A stretch of DNA of 64,000 nucleotides from Euborellia annulipes (GCA_023213315.1 JAKCPI010011609.1:1-64000); one strand, 5' to 3'. Shown: positions 10,875 through 22,328, numbered from the stretch's first letter. Notes: a model not told the origin generated them from the letters alone. Made by a program: numbers and translations.

Positions 10875-10995
10875 CACAGGAAGTTGCGCTTTAGGCATTT
10901 GGGAAAGACTGGCAGAAGAAATGCTAGTCTTGGCTCGGGTAACTCGTGGTCGCCATCCACGTACTCACTAGATGTGAGCCCCTGAGTTAAGTTAC
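10875..10995 (+). mobile_element. Composite SINE fragment (as at 20940-21180)
   Basis: Contains GGCTCGGGTAACTCGTGGTC, GCCATCCACGTACTCAC and GATGTGAGCCCCTGAG. The same blocks occur in the same order at 20940-21180, and reversed at 2690-2995. The left part of the family (GACGCCTGTTG block) is missing here. Confidence 0.55.
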
Positions 10996-10999
10996 ACTC

Positions 11000-12225
11000 T
11001 AAACCTACATATTATTTTAAATTAAAAAAAAATACTTCCTCTTCAGACAAAGTTAATAAAACAATTTGTAACCCCTATGTTACTATGTTTCAACTAGTGC
11101 CTACGGTCGTAGGATCAATTTAATTAGAAGGCTTTTTTTCAACAAATAGCAACTCGTGTTTTTCAGTATAAGAGACCATAGACCTAAAATAAGAGTTTTT
11201 ATTCTAAATATTAAAAAAGAAATAGTGGACTGTATCAATTATGGATGGATGGTAGCCAGGTTGAATATCTGCGCCCATCTACAATATCTCGAATACATAT
11301 CGCAATTATCAATAAAAATCATTTTCAATATCATTTTAAGAAAAGTGCAAAAATTTTTTTACGAGACGCATAAAATGCTAATCTTAATTTCACAAACATT
11401 TGAGAGATAAGCGTACGAAATTATTATTAACAAACAATAATAATTCAATCCTAAAAACATCAGATAATTTTGTTATTTATATCGAGATAAGAATCTATCA
11501 TTATTTAATTATAGAAATTTAGTTATCTAAATTATTTTCCCTTTCTTTATATACCTTTTATATTAGCTATATAACTTTTAGTGTCAATTTTATTGAACAA
11601 ATTTAATAACAATTTTAATTGAAATCCATTTTACAGAAAGATCAATTATAGATTTTATATACAAAATCTTCTCTCTAAAATGCATATGGGGGGGGGGGGG
11701 GCTTTAAAATTTAGTATTTATCGCGTTTTTTTAATTGAATGGAATTGGAACCTTTGGTTGAAAATACTGTATATCCCCCAAACAATTTTTTTCTTTTGGT
11801 TATGATAGTACAATATTACTTTTAAAGACATTCATAGCCCTCTCTTCATCTTAATTTTTTTTTTTTTTTTAAGAATTGTTGGAAATATTTTATCAATCTG
11901 TCGCTTTATCGCACACTTGTGAATGTTAAGTCGTGCTTCAACCATCCCCCAGACTCGTTCGTTCTCTGGCTGACTTCATGCATAAACATCGACCGGGGAG
12001 GGAACACGAGAGTGGGGGAAGCCTCCCGACTCTCTCCCTAAGGATAAAAATGCCGTGGTATTCTATTCATTCGACTAAAGACATACCACCGTGCTAATAT
12101 TTGAAATTATTAGTAAAGGTTTCCATTCAATATCGAATTGGAGATACAAAAAAATAAAGAAATAAAGTCTTTTTTTTATAAAATTTATTCTTGAGCAGAT
12201 TTATTCATTTTTTACTTTCTCTTTC
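11000..12225. other. Single-copy DNA
   Basis: Contains the dispersed motif GTTTCAACTAGTGCCTACGG (11088-11107), a G run (11689-11701) and a less A+T-rich patch 11930-12090 (GTCGTGCTTCAACCATCC, CATAAACATCGACCGGGG) that may be regulatory. The plus frame 11156-11410 has no recognisable product. Confidence 0.35.
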
Positions 12226-12227
12226 CT

Positions 12228-12830
12228 ATATAGTGAGAAATTATTGCGATCATGTCAAAGATTCGATGTCGATATTTTGATGGAAATACATGTTCTGAGA
12301 TCCCCTGAGTTCAAAAATGTCTGTGTGTGGGTCACGATTTTAAACATGAAGGAAAAGAGCTACGTAGTTGAAATTTTATATTTGAGTTAGGTACCCTCCT
12401 GGACAGTTTAAATAAGCTTTTGAACAAAATCGGCTAAAAAGTACTAGTACTTTACTGATGAACTTTTACAGTTTTTCTCGGTTTTCTAAAAATTGGCTAT
12501 AATGATTTTGATTAAAATTCATAAATCAACTATTTTTTAGATGCTCTTTAAAAAGTATATCAGTAAAATTTTTCGTAAAAATTGTTTGAAGTACACTTTA
12601 CTGATGTATTTCAGATTCATTTTTCAGCTCTTCAACTCAGAAAGCCAATGTTAAATTCCTATGTGGATTTGCATGTTAAATTCAATTCAAAAGGGTCCCC
12701 TTTGGAACTTTTTACACATTTAAAAAAAAATTTCCAATTCTTATAAAATTTTGTATTTATTTTTTATTGTGTATATCGCAAAAGAGGTTAAAATTTTGAA
12801 AAATAACCATAGTTACACCAGTTTTTTTTC
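12228..12830 (+). repeat. Repeat family A copy
   Basis: Starts with a variant of TATAGAGAGAAAGTATTG, then GATTCGATGTCGATATTTTG, GAGATCCCCTGAGTTC, AAAGTACTAGTACTTTACTG and TTTAGATGCTCTTTAAAAAG. It then passes into the AAAAGGGTCCCCTTTGGAAC block of the long form, ending near AATAACCATAG. The terminal palindrome is missing. Confidence 0.8.
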
Positions 12831-13760
12831 TGGTGGCTGGTAATTAAATGGCAACCGACGATGTTGTTGCCATCACACAGTATTACAATACTAATTTGTT
12901 AATAATAAATATTAGAAATTGGGATTAATTCATTTGTTTAAAAAAAGCTGATTTCCTTAATTATTCTTGTTCTTTTAAATATTAAACTTTGAAGGAATTT
13001 ATATAATAAAACCTTTAAAAATTAATAAGTATTTCCTTTTATTCATAAATTCTCATTTATTAAAAAAAAAGACAATAAAAAGTATTTTTTTTTTTTTAAT
13101 AATAAACTTTTAAATTAAAGGAAAAGAATTGAAAAAAGGCTAATTTAGATCATATTTTACCAACGCCCTTTTTTTACCCTTAATGAAAATTTATAATTAA
13201 CGTCACTTATTATTTTTTTTTTTATAGAGACCATTATCTTGTCTTATTAAAAAAATGAAAGCCGATTATTTCTTATATATTTATCGTGATGCAATTTATT
13301 TGTTATAATGAACTTTGAGAACACTAAAGATTAAAATTAATTAGCAAACATAGACACTTTCTCGTTATTTTAAATAATATTAAAAAAAAAAAAATAAAAG
13401 AAAATTAAAAAGTTCTTATTAGCAAAATAAAGGGCCTGTATATGATGGGGCTTGTATGAGTGTGTATGTGTGTGTGTGGTTGAAGGGTAGGGGGCGGAGG
13501 TAATCAATAGCATCAGATCCAAGTTCGCACACAGATGCACATTAGGGGTGGCGGGTGGGTGGCTTGGTTGGTTGTGGGTAACATGTTCGCTTGTACATTC
13601 CTAACGCCCTTTGCATACATTTGCAAAAAGCAGCCTGCATCATCCCCCTACTCTTCTATCTAAACTGAGGTATTTTTAGTCGTCTGGAATGACTGTTCAA
13701 GTCGACAAGAATACTTTTTTTGGCCTCTATTTTTTTTTAAATTTTCATAATTATTAATAC
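12831..13760. other. A+T-rich DNA with a less A+T-rich patch
   Basis: Mostly A/T tracts to 13430. The patch 13437-13690 has a TG-rich microsatellite and GGGGTGGCGGGTGGGTGGC, then AACGCCCTTTGCATACATTT. It is unique within the window and might be regulatory. No gene. Confidence 0.35.
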
Positions 13761-13763
13761 AAA

Positions 13764-13998
13764 CGGAAGGAGCAGGTGCAGCTAAAAATAAAAGTCTCCG
13801 ATTTAATACAATTCAACGAGACGTTTCGGGTGAATTTTATTTACCCATCTTCAGTCCTTCAAAATAGTTAAAGTCCCAGAGTTGGTCAATAGGGCAATAC
13901 ATGTAAATTTATGTATCATATGTCCTGGCGAGTTGGGCCATTGTACTTATTAAGTGAGAATGATTTTTTTTTGGCTGCACCTGTTCCTTCTCCTGTCT
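13764..13998. mobile_element. Small inverted-repeat element with hammerhead-like motif
   Basis: GGAGCAGGTGCAGC at the left faces GCTGCACCTGTTCC at the right. The GGCAGCC/GGCTGCC-type outer ends are shared with the elements at 3352 and 58524. It contains the minus-strand hammerhead-like motif 13816-13858. Confidence 0.55.
13816..13858 (-). ncRNA. Hammerhead-ribozyme-like motif
   Basis: On the minus strand: GGA, CTGAAGA, extra U, stem II GGGT ... ACCC, C-free junction, GAAAC, GUC, TC. Stem I is only 2-3 bp (GA/TC). The core is intact. Confidence 0.5.
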
Positions 13999-14104
13999 AT
14001 AGAAAAACAGCCACTGACTTCATTGATTATTAATTCAAGTTTGATATCATCAATAAGAATATATTTTTCTTCACTAACATATAAGTTTTATTTTATTTTT
14101 TAAT

Positions 14105-14300
14105 TTTTCCTCTCGTCTGCTGAGGCCATTTAGGGTTTAAATATAAATATTCATATATATATTTGAAAATACTAAGTAGCAATGGCTACCGGGTGATGTT
14201 CAAACACGCTCATCCCTCGGGGTCACCAATCCGAGGTTTCGCCACGCTTAACCCCAACGATTGTGGGGACAGTTCTCTACTCTGCCAGCCCCCGGTCATA
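14105..14300 (-). mobile_element. SINE with 5S-rRNA-like head
   Basis: On the minus strand: GGGGTTAAGCGTGGCG, then CTCGGATTGGTGACCCCG and CACCCGGTAGCCATTGC. This resembles the 3' half of 5S rRNA (GTTAAGC ... TTGGATGGGTGACC ... GGGTGCTGTAGGC), which holds its internal pol III promoter. It ends in AACCCTAAATGGCCTCAGC, the tail shared by SINEs here. The 5S origin is inferred from pattern only. Confidence 0.55.
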
Positions 14301-14351
14301 CAAAAGTTGAAAATTATAAAATATAATAAAAAACAGAAATTATATAAATAT

Positions 14352-14430
14352 ACAGTCGGCGTCACATGTGCCTGATGTGTTCGAGAGTGGAGCCTTGAGC
14401 TTAGGCAACTAAAATGCTAAGCCATCAAAA
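14352..14430 (+). repeat. Fragment of a TIR element (as at 15802-15972)
   Basis: TACAGTCGGCGTCACATGTG and GGAGCCTTGAGCTTAGGCAA recur, on the opposite strand, at the right end of the element at 15802-15972. One end only. Confidence 0.45.
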
Positions 14431-14555
14431 GTTTTGTCTTGAAAGTAGCTTTGAATCTTCATTTTCATTAAAAAAAGATGATTTATTTATTTTAAAAATA
14501 TTGTTTTGTTAACACTCACTTTTTCCCCATACACACTCACTCATACACACATTCT

Positions 14556-14755
14556 TTTTGGCAACTCAGGCCATATAAGGCTTTAAACGATACTCTTATT
14601 TTATTAATATAAAGGCCTATATTTGGGGTCCAGGCATATTTATTTAAGCCATTTGGATACCAAATGGCTTAAATAAAATCATCAGACTGCCTGGGATCCG
14701 AACCCGCGACCCTTGGTATAGAAGTCCAGCACGCTACCAACTACACCAAGGCCCA
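14556..14755 (-). mobile_element. tRNA-derived SINE, family 1 (near full length)
   Basis: On the minus strand: GGCCTTGGTGTAGTTGGTAG (tRNA A-box region), then GGGTTCGGATCCC (B box matching GGTTCGANNCC). The body follows, with GCAGTCTGATGATTTTATTT, the small palindrome of AAGCCATTTGG and CCAAATGGCTT, and ATGCCTGGACCCCAAATAT, then the tail TATGGCCTGAGTTGCC. It aligns almost base for base with 35597-35874, which has target duplications. Confidence 0.8.
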
Positions 14756-14765
14756 AGGGCGAAAA

Positions 14766-15800
14766 ATATTGGTTTGGTTGAAACGTCAACAGAGAGGGCG
14801 ATAAACAAATCAAATATTATTAGCAGAACACTGGTGTTTTTATATAATTAATGACGTCACAGATCATCATTATTTCCAGACTTTTTACCAGATTATTCAA
14901 AAAAATCTCAGCTACTATTAAATTCAATAGGTTTCCAAATAATTGTATTTAAACATCTAAAGATTTTATATCTAGTTTTTTTTTTCTCCTAATATTTTTC
15001 ACCATTTTAATTTTTATAAACTTTTGAAAACTTATTAAAGTAAGAATTCCGTGGAGAGAAGAGAGCTTGTAATATAATAAGCCAACTAAGAAGAAAGTTG
15101 TATAAAAAAAAGCAGCAAAAAGAATAGAGACTCTAATTAGGCATAAAGCAGCCAAGCAGGCAAGGGAGCAACAAAAAAAAAAATCTCCCCGATGGTTTCC
15201 ATTCACCTGTTGATCAATATTATTACCTAAATATAAAGGGCTTATCAGAAAAACAATATTCTTTTAAAATGAATCTGATATTTATTTATTTTTAAATTAC
15301 TACAACCTGGATAAAAATAAATAATAAAAATAGGGAAAAATTTACGCTATAATAATTTCCCTTGATTTATTATTTTTGATTTGTTATTTTTTAATTATTA
15401 TTTTAAAAAGTATTCTGAGAAAGACAACCTTTCAGAAAAAAAAAGAGATTGGATGATGAGGCCATGAACTATGAATATAATGACCTTAGAGATATATAAT
15501 AATAAATATAATGAATGAATCTTAATGAAGCAATGTTGAAAAAACATTCTATGAAGTTTTTTTTTTCTTGCGCCTTAATTGATCTTGAGGTATAATAAAC
15601 AAAATGACCTAAAAATAATTATTTATAATTGAAATTTGAACAATGGCGTGTTTATGAGCTCATCTGAGTGAGCAAAAGGTCAAAAGATCTAAATAAATGT
15701 CCAAGATATTAATAATTTTAATTTTAAACAAAGCTTAATTAGAAAGTTTCAACATCGTATTTTGATAAGAAACTGTATATAATCGGTAAAATATTAGTAT
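14766..15800. other. A+T-rich DNA
   Basis: No element, RNA or gene supported. The minus frame 14949-15206 is A/T-driven and unrecognised. Confidence 0.45.
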
Positions 15801-15801
15801 A

Positions 15802-15972
15802 GTCAGTGCCAATAATTTATCGCCTCCCTAGAGACACGAGTCTTGTGTTCAGACAGCTAAAATGCATTTTTTATAATGATAGATTCTTTTAAGACAACAA
15901 TTCTTACAGTTAAGCGTTTTGGTTGCCTAAGCTCAAGGCTCTATAGGGGCTCTTAATGGTGGCACCTGCTGT
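15802..15972. mobile_element. Short TIR element, possibly Tc1/mariner-like
   Basis: AGTCAGTGCCAATAATTTA at the left is mirrored imperfectly by TAATGGTGGCACCTGCTG at the right. The interior has GAGACACGAGTCTTGTG and GCCTAAGCTCAAGGCTC. A partial relative lies at 14352-14430. The ends are diverged and the target duplication is uncertain. Confidence 0.4.
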
Positions 15973-16107
15973 GTTTATGATCTGTTCCTGATGTAGGTAC
16001 CAATAATCAATAGAAAATTTTTCAATTGTAGCAACTAATTTGGTACTGAGAGAGTAATTGAAGCCCATCATAATTAAATTAATAAATAAGAAACTACACT
16101 ACTACTA

Positions 16108-16230
16108 CTGGTCTACTGGTAAGGGCTCATCGAGCACAAATTGGTGGAATTGTGGTTCAACTCCCAGCGGTACACCCTTACTTTTTTCGGGTATTTGAAT
16201 TAATAAATATTGGAATTATAAATAAATAAA
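16108..16230 (+). mobile_element. tRNA-derived SINE, family 3
   Basis: CTACTGGTAAGGGCTCATCG (A-box-like) is followed by TGGTTCAACTCCCAGCGG (B-box-like), TACACCCTTAC and TATTTGAATTAATAAATATT. The minus-strand copy at 60248-60332 shares head and tail (GGTTCGAATCCC ... TATTTGAATTAATAAATATT), so two copies define the family. Confidence 0.65.
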
Positions 16231-16234
16231 TTAC

Positions 16235-16925
16235 AATCTTATAAGACAAAGTAGGATGATGCACCCGGATTAATAAAATTCTCACTTATATTCGAAATTA
16301 TTTCTAATATTGCCTGCAACAGTACCTGGTATATAAATTAAGTAGCACAGGAAGTAAAAAAAAGTTTCTTTTAGTTGTATGCCAAGTGGCTAGATGGCAA
16401 TACTAGGCTAGTTCAAAATTTATCCTGTAGAGTTCGTTCCATTCGCTAACAAAATAACAGTTTTTCATGAGTTTAATATGAAATACATTAAGTGGCTTAA
16501 AAATCTGGATATAAATGAATTAACTTTTTTAAACTAATAAATTAGTTTTAATTATAAATTTTTTACAATTTATAAATTACATTTTGTTAAAAAAAAAATT
16601 AATTGTACTAGGCGCCATTCAAGTAGCTAAAAAAAGCTTTGAAATATCATAAAGCATAGTGTACGAGCGAGTTAAGTAGTTAGTATTAAAAACATGTGAA
16701 TTGCAACAAGCTCGAGTTTAAATCCCTCTGGGAGCAAGTTTTACCTACTTTTAGTTCCATGACAAGCGTATAGATGGCCCTAAACTTATGAACAATTTTT
16801 AACCTGGAGCTGTCCAATCTTGATTGTGTTTGATCTGTGATATTTACATATACAAAATTTTTTGTGCCTTGGTCATATACCAGTAGATTGATAAGCATAC
16901 GTCCCTTTAGGTACACATATTATAT
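16235..16925. other. A+T-rich DNA with a possible tRNA-like remnant
   Basis: Around 16665-16745 the plus strand reads GCGAGTTAAGTAGTTAG ... GCTCGAGTTTAAATCCC, faintly like a tRNA-derived head with B box. It is too diverged to call. The rest has nothing recognisable. Confidence 0.3.
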
Positions 16926-16929
16926 TTTA

Positions 16930-17130
16930 TATAATTTTGTATGTTTTTATATTACAACTCCATCTGCATCTGGATGGTGTATACCTTGAGATTGCCGATA
17001 TTCTCATAAGAAGTGAAGATGGCATTATCTAATTAATGCCGAAACGTTTTCTTGTATTGGGATTTTCATTTGATAGAGGCTCCCCTGTTGGCTGACATCC
17101 TCCCTTCCTATTTATTAATCTAATCTTGGG
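16930..17130 (+). repeat. Single arm of the 43.1-43.5 kb hammerhead element
   Basis: Shares ACCTTGAGATTGCC, ATCTAATTAATGCCGAAACG, GATAGAGGCTCC and TTGGCTGACATCCTC with the inverted-repeat element at 43099-43506. Only one arm plus the centre is present here, so the inverted second copy has been lost or was never made. Confidence 0.7.
17011..17053 (+). ncRNA. Hammerhead-ribozyme-like motif (core slightly degraded)
   Basis: GTGAAGA (CUGANGA with the first C changed), extra U, stem II GGCATT ... AATGCC (6 bp), GAAAC, GUU, TTC. Stem II differs from the related copies at 43.1-43.5 kb (GGTTT/AAACC) on both sides, so the pairing is preserved by paired changes. Confidence 0.5.
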
Positions 17131-17139
17131 TAGCCACTT

Positions 17140-18045
17140 CTCTCATCGATATCGTTGAAACAACAAATGTTGTTGTACAGAAAAATTAAGAGATTGAACA
17201 TCATAAGACCCAGGCTTGTAGATCTATGTTTGACAGCATTACGCAAACTTTAAAACAATGTTTCATATTTGTTTTAATGTCTATAATCTTGAAAACGAAT
17301 TTATTTATTCTTGTTATCTCTCTTTTAAATTTTTTTTTTATTATTAAATGGTTTCCTAACGGCTTGAAATGAATATGAAAAATGAACTGGAATGTAAGTA
17401 TCCGGGACAACATGTTGCTATTCCCATTTAGATAGCAAATACAATCCAATCTTGGGCGAGAAGCGTTTAAATCCTCGTTAAAAGTCTGACGAACCTCACA
17501 CTCTCTTTCTTCTCCTCTTCTTTTTTTTTTTCTTCATTCTCTTCACCTTTTTTTTCTCTCCCTTCCTCTTTATGTCTTGATGGCAGTCGAAAGGGAGAAG
17601 AGAAGACGATTCACATCTTGGATTCTCCTCCCCAACCCCACAGACATTCCTTCCCTTCACACACACACACACACATATATACTCATTTACTCTCACTTAC
17701 GCCCTGTTCGTGAAAAGAACTTGTTAGCACTCTCCCGACTACACCAATGAATGGGCACAATTGATTCTTCCCTCTATTTTTCCACGGATTTTTCTATATA
17801 TATAAATTTACAAAGACGCAAATTTCTTCGATTCATTGCTCTATTTAACCTTGTTCGTCTTCTTAATTCCCCACTAAGAAAAATGCTAGTTAATTTTTCT
17901 ATTCTAAAATTTTTTCATGTATCCATCAACTATATTTTTTTTTACACCTGTCACTACTCGGATTATGTTGAGTTTGCGCAATTTTTATAATATTATGTTG
18001 ACGAAAGATAGAGGATTCTAATGAAAAAATTATTATTATTTTTTT
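17140..18045. other. Single-copy DNA
   Basis: Includes T-rich and pyrimidine tracts (17510-17570), a (CA)n run (about 17660-17675) and A/T DNA. The frames 17201-17449, 17496-17696 and 17751-17990 have no recognisable product. Confidence 0.4.
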
Positions 18046-18053
18046 TTTTTTGG

Positions 18054-18092
18054 GGACGTTTCGAAATTTTTTATTCACTTGCCATCATCAGG
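18054..18092 (-). ncRNA. Degenerate hammerhead-like motif
   Basis: On the minus strand CCTGATGATGGC ... TTTCGAAACGTCCCC keeps CUGAUGA and GAAACGUC, but stem II no longer pairs well. Recorded as a decayed family member. Confidence 0.3.
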
Positions 18093-18094
18093 AT

Positions 18095-19455
18095 CACCTC
18101 GTGAAAAAATAACTAACTATAGATTTGATCCGATGGCTAAACTTGACACGTTCAACAATTGTTTTTATAATAATATATAGATCAGCCATCATTTTATTTA
18201 TTTATACAAATGGCATGATCAGATTGTTCGATCCTACTCCATTGTTAGATAATTCTTTCGCATGCCTTGGGGTGGTTGCTTTTAGAGGGTGAAGCTGCTT
18301 GGAAACAGAGTGCAGCTGAAACTGAAAATGTTAATGTAATCATATGTAGCCTTAGTGCTCTAAGAAGATATGAGAGCAAGCATTCACTATTGATTATTAA
18401 TTATTGTAAAATATTATAAGGAGAGCAAACATTGTTTACTATTGTAAAGTGTTCAAAGAAAATAAAAGTTCTCAGAAAATAAATTTTTCCATACATTCAT
18501 ATTCTTTGTATTTATTTCTTCGGTTTCTGGTAGTTGCCATGAATAAGGTAGCAAACACCAGTTTTCTCAAATGTTCTATAAATTGTATTATAATATGATA
18601 AAATTTAACGTGGTTTAGCTATTTAATCTGAATTAAACGGTATCTAATTTACGTGAAAATAGAATGTCTCTCGTGCCCATTCCAAAGCCATGATATGTAC
18701 CTAGAGCTGGGATTCATCGCACTTGAAAATTTTGCTAATTTACACACACGTAAATGCTCTAATCCATCACCATCCATTTAATAATAATTTCATCAAAAAA
18801 TCCATTTAGTTTAAAAAACAGAAATAATCAAATTTTGACTAGAACTTTTTCTTAAAAATTTTTTTGTGGGGTGGGGGGGGTCGGGTTTCGTGGGGGGGGG
18901 CCGCGCCGCGGAAAATTGGTTGTCAGAATTAATTTAGAAAAAAAAAAAAAATAGAATTCCTTATCGAAAGAATTTCATGTTGGATTAATATTTAATTAGT
19001 TATTTGATTAAATCTATAAAAGAACTCTCCTCTCCCCCCCCCCTCCTACTCACCTCTTATGAATATTAAATGAACATAAAGATTTAGAGAAAAATTTTTT
19101 TTTATATTTATATTCTAATATAAATGACAATTTTAAGCAAGTTAAACTTAGAATTTATTGTTACTATTTTTATACATACATAAAATTAGTTTAATGAATT
19201 TTTAATAATTCATAAAAATTTTAATGTTTTAATAAAATAACAAGTTTTCCCTGCGAATGCGTGAAAACAGACGAGAGAGGAAAACTGGCTGTTCAATTAA
19301 GAGAGAACAATAAATTTTGTATTATTTTAGTACTTTTCGTACGTAGCAAGGCAAATATTTTTTTGACATTTAGTTAAAATATAAAATATGGACATTGTAT
19401 GTTTGATTGAATTAATTTTAAGCCTATGCCATAGGGTGCATAAATTAGTTCGTAT
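18095..19455. other. A+T-rich DNA
   Basis: No gene or RNA recognised. Contains G runs (18868-18900) next to CCGCGCCGCGG, a C run (19034-19043) and A/T tracts. Confidence 0.4.
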
Positions 19456-19459
19456 TTGG

Positions 19460-19605
19460 TTACTGGAAGGTAGGCAATTCACTAACGGGGTTTGAGATTA
19501 ATTGTCATAAAGTTCTGAACATGCATGTTAATTATGCATGAATCTAGTAAATTAATAAAATTCCTAGGTAATTTGGTCATTTCGGTTGCCTATCTTCTAT
19601 TTATG
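19460..19605. mobile_element. Diverged MITE (family of 23950-24088)
   Basis: ACTGGAAGGTAGGCAATTCA at the left and GGTTGCCTATCTTCTATTT at the right are imperfect versions of the inverted ends of the 23950-24088 element. The interior is A+T-rich. Confidence 0.5.
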
Positions 19606-19609
19606 TATT

Positions 19610-20190
19610 CCTTGGTATAAATATTTATACCGATTGGGAGTTCTAGTTTTTATTTTATTGATATTTAAAATATTTTAACAAATATTTTTTTAAAAGATGA
19701 ATTAAATTTTGCATATAAAATTTAATAATAAAGAATTTCTAGTTAATAAATATTCCAGAAAGGTTTTTTCCGGTTGAAATTTAATTTTGATTTCCCTCCT
19801 CCTCTTCTTTATTCTCTTCTTCTTCTTCTTCTCTATCGATTATTTAATGATGGAATTCACTTTGCATGATGAATCACAGCCCTAGAATTTTGCTGATGGA
19901 ATTTAAATAAATTTCTTCAGCAGCAATAATAATGTCTGAAATGTGGATTTATAATATAAAAAAAAAAGATTCCTTGGCATCTTCTTTAACTCCTATATAC
20001 ACATATACCTCTTGTTAAAATTCCTTAAGGATTTTATTCCCAGTTAGCAAAAAATGTCGCTTTAAATAAAATTAGCCAATAAAAATTATTATTTAACTAG
20101 ATCAACATTCCTTGCTAAAATTTTTCAATCCATATAAGATGCTGGTCTTTGCAGCTTTTGTTCCTACTCTAGAAAATTTTTGATGACCAT
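19610..20190. other. A+T-rich DNA
   Basis: Includes a (CTT)n-like tract at 19798-19835. Nothing else recognised. Confidence 0.4.
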
Positions 20191-20198
20191 ACAACATA

Positions 20199-20826
20199 CG
20201 AGAATGAATCAAAAAGTAAGTTACACTTCTAAGTTATGGCCATTTATGAAACCACATTCTTATTGGCAACAACATACAATGAAAACATACAAGTTCACTT
20301 TTCCAATAGTCCCCAAGAGAATGTAAAAATTTCTGGGAACCAACTTTTCGATTCCGGATGGGTAGAAATCACCTCCCACCACATGGCTCTCACTTTCTCA
20401 TCGTTTTGGAAGCGTTCACCGAGATCCTTTTTCAGCTTACCAAATACATGATGATTTTGTTGCACGGCAACGCAACCCCCCACAAGGCCCGCTAAATGTC
20501 CGAACTGCTGCAGCAATTAAAGTGGAAGGTATGGCAACATCCTCCATACAGTCCAGACTTATAGCGCTTTGAGGTTATCATGTGTTCGGTAAGCTGAAAA
20601 AGGATCTTAGTGAACGACGATTCTAAAACGATTGGAAGATGAGAGCCAAATGGTTACATAGCGCTGGAGGTGATTTCTACGCATCTGGAATCGAAAAGTT
20701 GGTTGGCCCTACCGAGAAACCTTTATAGTCTCTTGGAGACTATTGGAAAAGTGAACTTACATTGCATGTTGTTGCCTATATGTATGTGGTCATAACGTGG
20801 ACGTGGTTACTTTTGATTCGCCCTCG
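20199..20826 (+). mobile_element. Foldback mariner derivative
   Basis: The ends are inverted: CGAGAATGAATCAAAAAGTAA at the left and TTACTTTTGATTCGCCCTCG at the right. Each lies next to a TA (20197-20198 and 20827-20828), the mariner target. The left half (20199-20455) is an inverted copy of the right end (20571-20826), including the C-terminal transposase code. Only the central 115 bp is unpaired. So the element lost its 5' half and gained a second, inverted 3' end. Confidence 0.8.
20457..20760 (+). pseudogene. Mariner transposase C-terminal relic
   Basis: Codes for LLHGNATPHKA, then after a stop MSELLQQLKWKVWQHPPYSP and DL, a stop, and pieces such as FGKLKKDL, FYASGIEKLV and LGDYWKS in shifting frames. 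These match the mariner segment around HDNARPH...YSPDL...YHLF. The catalytic Asp of HDNA is now Gly (GGC at 20466-20468), while the Asp of YSPDL remains. The inverted arm (20199-20455) encodes a second, differently decayed FGKLKKDLGERF...HPESKSW on the minus strand. Not functional. Confidence 0.8.
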
Positions 20827-20939
20827 TATATACCATTATATAGCCTATATTAAATAAATAAGGAATGTTCAATAAACATTTTTTATTCTACAAAATAAGT
20901 CGCCATTAATATTAAAACATGTATCTACTCCCCATCATC

Positions 20940-21180
20940 TTCTTCTTCTTTTTTTGCCTTTATTATTCCCGCGGTGCGGGGTCGGCGGTAAAGGGGCTAT
21001 TGGAATGAGTTTTTTTGCGACCGGAAGAAAAAGAACAGGCCGGCCCGTCGCACGGTCTGACGCCTGTTGGAAATATAGAAAGAAGGGACTGACATGTAAA
21101 GAATAAGGACTGCCAGTCCCAGCTCGGGTAGCTCGTGGTCGCCATCCACGTACCCACAAGATGTGGGCCCCTGAGCAAAT
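20940..21180 (+). mobile_element. Composite SINE (longest copy of the GACGCCTGTTG type)
   Basis: In order: CGACCGGAAG, AACAGGCCGGCCCGTCGCAC, GGTCTGACGCCTGTTGG, GACTGCCAGTCCCAGCTCGG, GCTCGTGGTCGCCATCCACG, TACCCACAAGATGTGGGCCC. The same order is found reversed at 2690-2995 and in part at 10875-10995. TGGATGGCGACCACG on its minus strand resembles a 5S C box. Three overlapping minus frames here are incidental. Confidence 0.6.
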
Positions 21181-21375
21181 CTACTCCCCGTCATCATCAG
21201 GCTCAAAAAATATAGACTAAAAATTTCCATAATTTTTTTTAATATAAAAATTTTTTCGAAATCATCTTACACGTTAATATACTAAGGTACTAGCACCTAA
21301 CGAACATGCTTCACCAATCTTCAAACCCATGTCACGGCTTGAAACGGTGCATGTCTCTTTGCACATGTGTATATA

Positions 21376-21382
<7 letters not shown>

Positions 21383-21410
<28 letters not shown>

Positions 21411-21411
21411 C
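21383..21411. repeat. (GT)n microsatellite
   Basis: About 14 uninterrupted GT units. It creates the short open frames seen on both strands at 21321-21577. Confidence 0.9.
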
Positions 21412-22320
21412 TGGATTGAAGGCCCTGTTTGATCAGGCGCGTCTGCTTGCTGCGTATTTAAATCCAGGCTATTTGATTTTGCAATTTGCCATTTCGTGTA
21501 CATTCACGCCAAGCCGAATGTTGAAGGGGGTGGGAATGGGTTTTGGTGGGTGGGTGGGTGAGGGGGCGGAGATGTAAATAAAATTAGGCCCCGTTGCCTT
21601 CGCTTCTTTATTTGCCTAACGACACACGGACCTTAGGGGGTGTTAAGGTGGAGCCCTAATGAGGGGGAGGCTCACCCCCTAAAAGACCTGCAAATCACAA
21701 ATCACTTCAGCCTCCTCTTGAATGGATTTCTTATTGAAAGAGATGTTTCGAGAGCGAGTTGAGGACTTCTTCAGTTTTATTTATATCTCTATATAAATTA
21801 TTCATATTAGTGCTCATACCTCAAACTGCATCTTAGTTACTTTATCTCCATCCACCTGTATCTATGATCTCGGAATCTCATATCAGAGACAATGGGTATA
21901 AAATAAAATTAATTAAAAAACGAATCATAATCTATTAATATATTTGATTTAAACAAAAAAAAAATCCTTTAAAAAAAAAATTAATTTGAATATTCAAATA
22001 TGAAAATGAAGGTATAAATATAAAACAAAGTTTGATATTCTCTACTAGGCTAGTTAATTTTTTTTTTCTTATATAAAAAAATAATATTTTCAAAGAACAG
22101 CTTTTAATCTAAATAAGTTTTTTTTTTTTATTTTATTTATTTTAGGGATTATTAAAAAAAAAAATTTAATATTACTCATTAACATATATAAACTAGTTAT
22201 AGGTATCGTTAAGACGTTCATTAATAAAATTATTTTTATTTTTAGTTATGAATTTAAAATAAAATTAAAATTTTTATTGAAAGAAAAGAATAGCAGTTAT
22301 ATATTTCGTTAGTTATATAG
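21412..22320. other. Single-copy DNA; one decayed hammerhead-like site
   Basis: A less A+T-rich, non-repetitive stretch lies at 21580-21690 (GCCTAACGACACACGGACC). At 21741-21776 the minus strand reads ACTGAAGAAGTCC ... CTCGAAACATC, a hammerhead-like core with poor stem II. The remainder is A/T-rich. Confidence 0.4.
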
Positions 22321-22328
22321 CCCAATAT

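Noticed and set aside
14690..14755. Possible genuine tRNA gene (minus strand)
   Set aside because: It has A and B boxes, but the acceptor stem does not close and it is joined to a SINE body and tail seen in other copies.
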